18,715 nt of DNA from positions 1-18,715 of the forward strand of contig JBNJDJ010000039.1 in the NCBI GenBank assembly GCA_051744845.1. The letters run 5' to 3'. The translations under genes were made by a program, and so were the position numbers. Numbering within the stretch: the first letter of the stretch is position 1; each line of letters starts with the position of its first letter. The DNA is from JBNJDJ01 sp051744845 (GTDB lineage: Bacteria > Bacillota > Clostridia > Peptostreptococcales > Acidaminobacteraceae). Positions 14,679 to 18,715 of the stretch are shown one piece after another. A model generated the notes under the pieces. It searched no databases. It worked only from the letters and a program-made list of their open reading frames with translations, and was not told the origin of the DNA.

Positions 14679-15548
14679 TTAGTAATTTTCTAAAAATTTT
14701 GAAAACTCTTCAAGGGAAACAATAGGTGTTGCGCCGTCTCTAATCAAGCGATTAGTTCCAATAGATTTTTTACAAAATATTTCTCCTGGAACAGCAAATA
14801 TCTCTTTATTTTGTTTTAAAGCATGATTAACTGTAATCATGGTACCGCTACTTTCTCCAGCTTGTATAACTATTAAAAAATCAGAAAGTCCACTAATTAT
14901 CCTATTTCTTCTTGGAAAATTATATTTTCTAGGTTGAATTCCTAAAAAAAATTCACTCACTACTAATCCTTCATTAACTATATCTAAATACAATTTTGTA
15001 TTTTCTTTTGGATAAATTACATCTATCCCTGAACCTATAACACTTACTGTCTTTCCTTTTCCTTTAAGAGCACCTTTGTGAGAAAAACTATCTATACCTT
15101 TAGCCAAACCGCTAATAACTGTATAACCTTTTTTAGATAACATTTTAGAAAGCTTAAAAGCTGCCTTTTTTCCATACTGAGTGTAATCTCTAGAACCAAT
15201 TATACCTACAGTTTTATTTTTTAATATATCTATATCACCTCTAAGATGTAAACAATAAGGTGCTTTAGGTATCTCTTTTAGCTTATCTGGAAAATTCTTA
15301 TTAAATTTATTTATTAGATTAATATCCATTTTTTGTAAAACTTCCATATATTTTTTAAATTTTTTAGTTTTATATTTTTGCAAAACTTTTTTATATTTTG
15401 ATAAACTCATATTTTTAATATTAATTATTTTTTCTTTGTTATTTCTAAACTCATCAATATTTTTTGCATTTAATAAAATTTTATGAGTTGTTTTATAACC
15501 TATTCCTTTAGTTTTTTCTAAATTAAAAATAAATTTATTTATATCCAT
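14679..15548 (-). CDS. dprA: DNA-processing protein DprA (Smf)
   Basis: DprA binds incoming single-stranded DNA and loads RecA during natural transformation; it occurs widely even in non-competent species. The 289-residue protein has an N-terminal helix-hairpin/SAM-like region (1-80) and a Rossmann fold beginning at GIIGSRDYTQYGKKAA (about 114-129). ISGLAKGIDSFSHKGAL, GSGIDVIYPKEN, FPRRNRIISGLSD and GTMITVNHALKQNKEIFAVPG are all DprA signatures. There is no C-terminal winged helix, as in the short Firmicutes forms. Start: ATG with AGGAG six bases upstream, 9 bases after the FlhB-like gene. It probably belongs to the rnhB-ylqG-ylqH-dprA transcript. Confidence 0.96.
   Translation of the reverse strand: MDINKFIFNLEKTKGIGYKTTHKILLNAKNIDEFRNNKEKIINIKNMSLSKYKKVLQKYKTKKFKKYMEVLQKMDINLINKFNKNFPDKLKEIPKAPYCLHLRGDIDILKNKTVGIIGSRDYTQYGKKAAFKLSKMLSKKGYTVISGLAKGIDSFSHKGALKGKGKTVSVIGSGIDVIYPKENTKLYLDIVNEGLVVSEFFLGIQPRKYNFPRRNRIISGLSDFLIVIQAGESSGTMITVNHALKQNKEIFAVPGEIFCKKSIGTNRLIRDGATPIVSLEEFSKFLENY
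14684..14698. promoter_or_regulatory. CodY-box-like palindrome upstream of the topA-codY promoter
   Basis: AATTTTCTAAAAATT matches the CodY consensus AATTTTCWGAAAATT at 14 of 15 positions. It lies in the last codons of dprA, about 23 bases beyond the -35 region of the topA-codY promoter. Position would allow autoregulation of codY. In DNA this AT-rich, near matches arise by chance, so confidence is low. Confidence 0.3.
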
Positions 15549-15557
15549 TATAAACTC

Positions 15558-15818
15558 CTATTTATCAAACTTTGAAATATAAACTAAAACTTCAGCAACT
15601 ACTTCATATAAGTCTTTGGGAATTTCTTGTCCAATTTCTAATTGTTTTAATTGATTTGCTAAATTTTCATCTTTATAAACTGGTATTTTATTTTCTTTAG
15701 CAATAGATAAAATTTTATTTGCTATTTCTCCTTGTCCCTGTGCAATAACTTCAGGAGCTTTATTACCTTCCTCATACTTTAAAGCATTAGCTAATTGAGG
15801 ACTTTCCTTATTTTTAAT
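15558..15818 (-). CDS. Stand-alone FlhB C-terminal domain protein (YlqH/FlhX-like), ATT start
   Basis: This 86-residue protein matches the cytoplasmic C-terminal subdomain of FlhB. The diagnostic order is present: LANALKYEEGNKAPEVIAQG, then GEIANKILSIAKENKIPVY, then LEIGQEIPKDLYEVVAEVL. In FlhB this part follows self-cleavage at NPTH; here the protein begins about five residues before the equivalent site, which reads SPQL, so it resembles a pre-cleaved FlhB-CC. There is no membrane part. The frame contains no ATG, GTG or TTG. ATT at 15816-15818 lies 8 bases after AGGAGG and is preceded by an in-frame TGA, so it is the apparent start. The upstream gene is FliK-like, mirroring the FliK-FlhB partnership. 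B. subtilis YlqH and Helicobacter FlhX are relatives by domain; FlhX can replace the FlhB-CC domain there. Confidence 0.88.
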   Translation of the reverse strand: MKNKESPQLANALKYEEGNKAPEVIAQGQGEIANKILSIAKENKIPVYKDENLANQLKQLEIGQEIPKDLYEVVAEVLVYISKFDK

Positions 15819-15830
15819 AAATCACACCTC

Positions 15831-17306
15831 CTATACTTTTAAATTCAATCTTGAAAAATCTTTTTTAACAAAAAGATCTTTTTTAATATTTGTATTTTGT
15901 TTAATATTAAAATGGATTTTATAATCTTCAAAGTCATAATCTTTTAAAAAATCTTTTAATTGGTCAATATTTTTATTTAATTTATTATAGACTTCTTTTG
16001 ATTGAACTATAAAATTAATACTTAATTTATTTTCTTTATAAGTAATAATAGCTTTTACAATGCCAATTTTATGAGTTTTTAAAGAAAGATATACCTTTAG
16101 ACCTTCTTTATTTTTTTTATTTAAAAAAACTTGAGCATCTTTAAATTGATTTTGACTATCTACTTGAAAAAAATTGAAAAAATCAAATCTTTCCATTAAT
16201 TCAAAATTAAAATCTTTTGAACGTTTTATGAAAAATATTTCTTCTTTGATTTCATCTATTAATTTCATGTCAGAATTGGAAAAATTATAGTCTTTTTCTT
16301 TATATTCATTTATTAATTTTAAAATATCTTCATTAGAAACAAATTTATCGATATTTATTAATTTATTAACTATAACTTCATTATTAACATTTGATTTTGT
16401 AAGAGTAAATAAATTTTTCAAAACTTTTTCAAAACTCAAATACATAGATTTATTTTCATTAAAAAAATTCTTAATATTACTTAAATTTTCTATATTAACA
16501 TTAAATTTTTCCTTTATCAAAAATGTTATTTCTTCAAGATCAATATTTTTCAAACTACTCTTAAATACATTTTTAAATAATTTTTGGAACTTATCATTAT
16601 TTTTAATAAATTCACCGAAATTTTTATAATTACTTTTAATAAATTCACTAAATTCCTTATCATTATTTTTTAAAAACTTTTCAAATATTTTTATATCAGA
16701 TTCATTTAAATTACTTTTTAAATTTAAAAATAACTTCTCAAAATTAAATTGCTTATCATTTTCTTTATTAAAATCAGTTTCATAATTAGTTATAATTTTA
16801 ATTATCTCTTGTTTTAATGATTTTTTTATATCAAACTTATCAAAATTAATTTTACCATCTTCGCTTAAGTTGATTAACTTATTAATAAATTTAATATTTT
16901 TATTTATTTTTAAAAATTCCTTTTTATTAAAAGATATATTATTTTTTTTCAAAAAATTCAAAAGTTTGATATTTTTTTCATTAACATCTAAACCTATAGA
17001 TGTTAATTCATTTTTAATTACTTCTAAACTATATTTTTTATTAAAACTTTCTCCTTCTGGCTTAGCTATTATTTTACCGTCTATTATATCTTTAATTTCT
17101 AAATCTAAATTCTGGCCTTCTGATAAATCCATATTTAATAAATCATTTAATAATATTAATTTACCATTAATATTTCCAATTATTTTTTTATTACTTATTT
17201 CAACTATCTCAGCAGACACAATATCTCCAATTTTGACATTATTTAGTTTAGGAATTTTTATATTATTAAGTTTTTTATTATTTGAAGAAGTATTTAATAT
17301 TTTCAA
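15831..17306 (-). CDS. FliK-like protein (YlqG-type), TTG start
   Basis: This 491-residue protein sits between rnhB and the FlhB-like gene, the ylqG position of B. subtilis. Residues 25-85 look like a small beta-barrel (KIGDIVSAEIVEISNKKIIG and VKDI-like strands). The middle (90-370) is Lys/Asn/Phe-rich and helical, with an 11-residue tandem repeat. The last 110 residues resemble a FliK C-terminal domain: KEGLKVYLSLKTHKIGIVKA, KLSINFIVQSKEVYNKL, NIDQLKDFLKDYDFEDYKIH. That matches the strand-helix-strand order of Flg_hook, although LxPxxLG is altered to LKTHKIG. Start: TTG at 17306, seven bases after AGGAGG; no ATG occurs until residue 59. A role as FliK-like partner of the FlhB-CC protein is inference from pairing. 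Confidence 0.75.
   Translation of the reverse strand: MKILNTSSNNKKLNNIKIPKLNNVKIGDIVSAEIVEISNKKIIGNINGKLILLNDLLNMDLSEGQNLDLEIKDIIDGKIIAKPEGESFNKKYSLEVIKNELTSIGLDVNEKNIKLLNFLKKNNISFNKKEFLKINKNIKFINKLINLSEDGKINFDKFDIKKSLKQEIIKIITNYETDFNKENDKQFNFEKLFLNLKSNLNESDIKIFEKFLKNNDKEFSEFIKSNYKNFGEFIKNNDKFQKLFKNVFKSSLKNIDLEEITFLIKEKFNVNIENLSNIKNFFNENKSMYLSFEKVLKNLFTLTKSNVNNEVIVNKLINIDKFVSNEDILKLINEYKEKDYNFSNSDMKLIDEIKEEIFFIKRSKDFNFELMERFDFFNFFQVDSQNQFKDAQVFLNKKNKEGLKVYLSLKTHKIGIVKAIITYKENKLSINFIVQSKEVYNKLNKNIDQLKDFLKDYDFEDYKIHFNIKQNTNIKKDLFVKKDFSRLNLKV
16587..16685 (-). repeat. 33-bp tandem repeat (three units) encoding an 11-residue repeat
   Basis: Inside the FliK-like gene, residues 208-240 read FEKFLKNNDKE, FSEFIKSNYKN, FGEFIKNNDKF: three 11-residue units. 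At DNA level TTTTAATAAATTCAC recurs 33 bases apart (16601 and 16634), and TTATCATTATTTTT recurs 66 bases apart (16591 and 16657). An 11-residue period suits a hendecad helical coil. Recent duplication within a ruler-like region is plausible. Confidence 0.8.
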
Positions 17307-17318
17307 AAAAAATCCTCC

Positions 17319-18089
17319 TTATAAGATGTTTTTAATAAATGACTTTCTATGAATATCTAATGGGCCATACTTTTTTATAGCTTCTCTATGTTGTTTAGTT
17401 CCATAACCTACATTTGTTTTGAAACCATATTGTGGATTATTTTTATGATATTTATACATAATATTATCCCTAGTAACTTTAGCTATTATAGAAGCTGCTG
17501 CAATTGAAATTGACTTTTCATCACCTTTTACAATATTTTTTTGATCTATTGAAATGTTTTTTAATTTAACAGCATCTAAAAGCAACATTTCTGGAGTATT
17601 ATCTAAGTCATTAATAGCTTTTTTCATAGCTAATTTAGTAGCATTTAAAATATTTATTTCATCAATCTTTTTACAAGATACAATTCCAATACCAATATCT
17701 ATAGCTTTTTCTTTTATTTCTTTAAATAATTTTTTTCTATTTTCCAATGAAACTTTTTTAGAATCATCAATTTTTTTAAATATTTGATTTCTTTTTAAGA
17801 TTACTGCACTTGCTACAACAGGACCGGCTAAAGGACCTCTACCTACCTCATCTACTCCTGCAACTATATTATATCCGTTTGTATTAATATTATCAAACTT
17901 TCTCATCTTTTTTATTCTTTCTTTTTCTTTATTTATTTTTTTTATTTTATTTTCATATTTTTTTCCTATTCGATTAACTGTTACCCTAGAATCTGATTTT
18001 AAATCAAAAATTAGACTGTTAATTTCTTTTATTTTTAATTTATCTATTTTATTTTTTATTTCTTTAACTGTCATTTGAGATATATCCAT
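17319..18089 (-). CDS. rnhB: Ribonuclease HII
   Basis: RNase HII cleaves the RNA strand of RNA-DNA hybrids and starts removal of ribonucleotides from DNA. The 256-residue protein has a roughly 70-residue charged N-terminal extension, as in B. subtilis RnhB, then the catalytic core GVDEVGRGPLAGPVVASAV (78-96, D80 and E81). D172 (LLDAVKL) and D190 (VKGDEKSISIAAASIIAKV) complete the expected acidic set, followed by RDNIM and the GYGTKQHREAIKKYGP segment. Start: ATG with AAAGGA 4-5 bases upstream. It follows the rplS terminator; no convincing promoter was seen in the 27 bases between them, so readthrough may supply transcription. rbgA (ylqF), which separates rplS and rnhB in B. subtilis, is absent. 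Confidence 0.98.
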   Translation of the reverse strand: MDISQMTVKEIKNKIDKLKIKEINSLIFDLKSDSRVTVNRIGKKYENKIKKINKEKERIKKMRKFDNINTNGYNIVAGVDEVGRGPLAGPVVASAVILKRNQIFKKIDDSKKVSLENRKKLFKEIKEKAIDIGIGIVSCKKIDEINILNATKLAMKKAINDLDNTPEMLLLDAVKLKNISIDQKNIVKGDEKSISIAAASIIAKVTRDNIMYKYHKNNPQYGFKTNVGYGTKQHREAIKKYGPLDIHRKSFIKNIL

Positions 18090-18116
18090 AAAATCCTTTC
18101 TTAAAATTCATTTAAT

Positions 18117-18140
18117 AAAAAAAGGACTGAAATCAGCCCT
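18117..18140 (-). terminator. Rho-independent terminator after rplS
   Basis: AGGGCTGA pairs with TCAGTCCT (18123-18140; one G-T pair, tight loop), followed by about seven U residues (18117-18122 and beyond). It lies 13 bases past the rplS stop codon. It is the most GC-rich stem of the window and should limit transcription into rnhB. Confidence 0.9.
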
Positions 18141-18153
18141 TCTTATTAAAAAT

Positions 18154-18504
18154 TTATTTTTTTTCTTTTACTCTAGCAGATTTACCTAATCTTTTATTTA
18201 AGTAGTTAATCTTAGCTCTTCTAACTTTTCCTTTTCTTAAAACTTTAATATCTGCTACTTTAGGTGAATGTAATGGTAAAGTTTTTTCAACTCCAACACC
18301 ATAAGAAATTTTTCTAACAGTAAATGTTTCTCTAACACCACCATTTTGTCTTTTCATAACAGTTCCAATAAATTTCTGAACTCTTTCTCTTTCACCTTCT
18401 TTAATTAATATACCAACCTCTACTTCATCACCAATATTGAAAGTTGGAATATCTTCTTTCATTTGTTCTTTTTCTAATTCTTTAATAATTTCTTGGTTTA
18501 ACAT
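18154..18504 (-). CDS. rplS: 50S ribosomal protein L19
   Basis: L19 lies at the 30S-50S interface near the aminoacyl site. The 116-residue length is standard. Signatures include IPTFNIGDEVEVGILIKEG (19-37), ERVQKFIGTVMKRQNGGVRE, TFTVRKISYGVGVEKTLPLH (59-78) and the basic end RKGKVRRAKINYLNKRLGKS. Start: ATG with AAAGGAG 5-6 bases upstream. The gene has its own promoter, a leader of about 67 bases and its own terminator, so it is transcribed mainly as a single gene here, as is common for rplS next to trmD. Confidence 0.99.
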   Translation of the reverse strand: MLNQEIIKELEKEQMKEDIPTFNIGDEVEVGILIKEGERERVQKFIGTVMKRQNGGVRETFTVRKISYGVGVEKTLPLHSPKVADIKVLRKGKVRRAKINYLNKRLGKSARVKEKK

Positions 18505-18571
18505 ATTTCTCCTTTCTTTCCTTAGCGTTCATGATACCTTATGTATTCAGAGGACCGCCGGTAAATACAAC
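18505..18571 (-). promoter_or_regulatory. L19 ribosomal protein leader (rplS 5' UTR)
   Basis: The rplS leader contains the conserved Firmicutes L19-leader elements on the minus strand: ACCGGCGGTCCTCTGAATAC (18543-18562) and GGTATCATGAACGC (18525-18538). TGTATT pairs with AATACA across the first element, and TACC can pair with GGTA of the second. Such leaders are thought to bind L19 and regulate rplS. The family match is from memory of its conserved sequence. Confidence 0.75.
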
Positions 18572-18577
18572 AGTCTA

Positions 18578-18606
18578 ATTATATCAACTTCTTAAAAATA
18601 AATCAA
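18578..18606 (-). promoter_or_regulatory. Sigma-A promoter of rplS, extended -10
   Basis: On the minus strand: TTGATT (18601-18606), 17 bases, then TGATATAAT, which is a consensus -10 (18578-18583) with the extended TGn. The -35 overlaps the stop codon of the upstream gene. Start near 18571, at the beginning of the L19 leader. Confidence 0.75.
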
Positions 18607-18715
18607 TCTTTTTTTAAAACTTTTAAAATCTCTTTTTTTAACGGATGATTCGACTTATTTAATATTTTTTTTATAAGATCTGGCCTTTTATCATATGTAT
18701 ATTCAATTGATTTTT
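18603..18715 (-). CDS. trmD: Probable tRNA (guanine-N1)-methyltransferase TrmD, last 36 residues
   Basis: An open frame enters from the right edge and ends at TGA (18603-18605). The 36 visible residues include EYTYDKRPDLIKKIL, then a Lys/Leu-rich tail. TrmD proteins end with an (R)RPDL motif followed by a short helix, and trmD directly precedes rplS in most bacteria. With only the tail visible the call rests on that motif and on synteny. The 5' part lies outside the window. Confidence 0.65.
   Translation of the reverse strand, partial: KSIEYTYDKRPDLIKKILNKSNHPLKKEILKVLKKD

Noticed and set aside
16870..17352. Hydrophobic plus-strand open frame across the FliK-like gene and the end of rnhB
   Set aside because: Phe/Leu/Ile-rich composition is what antisense of Lys/Asn-rich AT-biased genes gives; no plausible start context.
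17554..17787. Plus-strand open frame inside rnhB
   Set aside because: Antisense to the conserved RNase HII core; no independent support.
1..18715. Mobile elements, CRISPR arrays, tRNA or rRNA genes
   Set aside because: No transposase or integrase motifs, no regularly spaced repeats and no tRNA/rRNA signatures were seen; composition is even throughout.

Overview
This window is a very AT-rich segment of a Gram-positive (Firmicutes/Bacillota) chromosome. A motile member of the Clostridia or Tissierellia fits best. The evidence is CodY, an L19 leader, Firmicutes-style short FlgD and FliE, strong AGGAGG ribosome binding sites, sigma-A promoters, and a gene order that matches the rplS-rnhB-ylqG-ylqH-dprA-topA-codY-flgB block of Bacillus subtilis. 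The species cannot be named from sequence alone. Every recognised gene lies on the minus strand, so transcription runs from high to low coordinates.

Right part (18715 to 11729), in transcription order: the end of a probable trmD; a sigma-A promoter and an L19-type leader; rplS with its own terminator; rnhB; a FliK-like gene (ylqG type); a small gene for a stand-alone FlhB C-terminal domain (ylqH type) that has no ATG/GTG/TTG start and appears to begin with ATT; dprA; then a new promoter for topA-codY, and a strong terminator after codY. Compared with B. subtilis (from memory), rbgA, sucCD, trmFO, xerC and hslVU are missing from this block.

Centre (11728 to 10907): a near-consensus sigma-A promoter whose -35 lies inside the codY terminator stem. 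It drives a leader of about 180 nt, then a clear class I cyclic-di-GMP riboswitch (GEMM-I), then an unrecognised 119-residue gene. A second sigma-A-like promoter with an extended -10 follows, just ahead of flgB.

Left part (10876 to 1): a tightly packed flagellar basal-body/hook operon, flgB-flgC-fliE-fliF-fliG-fliH-fliI-fliJ-(ylxF/motE-like)-fliK-flgD-(TIGR02530 gene)-flgE. flgE runs off the window. These genes encode the proximal rod, MS-ring, switch, export ATPase complex, hook-length ruler, hook cap and hook.

Together the window links second-messenger sensing (c-di-GMP), nutrient sensing (CodY upstream) and flagellar assembly. It also holds a second FliK/FlhB-C pair outside the main operon, with weak start codons. 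That pair, the ATT start, and the unknown gene between riboswitch and flgB are the parts most worth following up.
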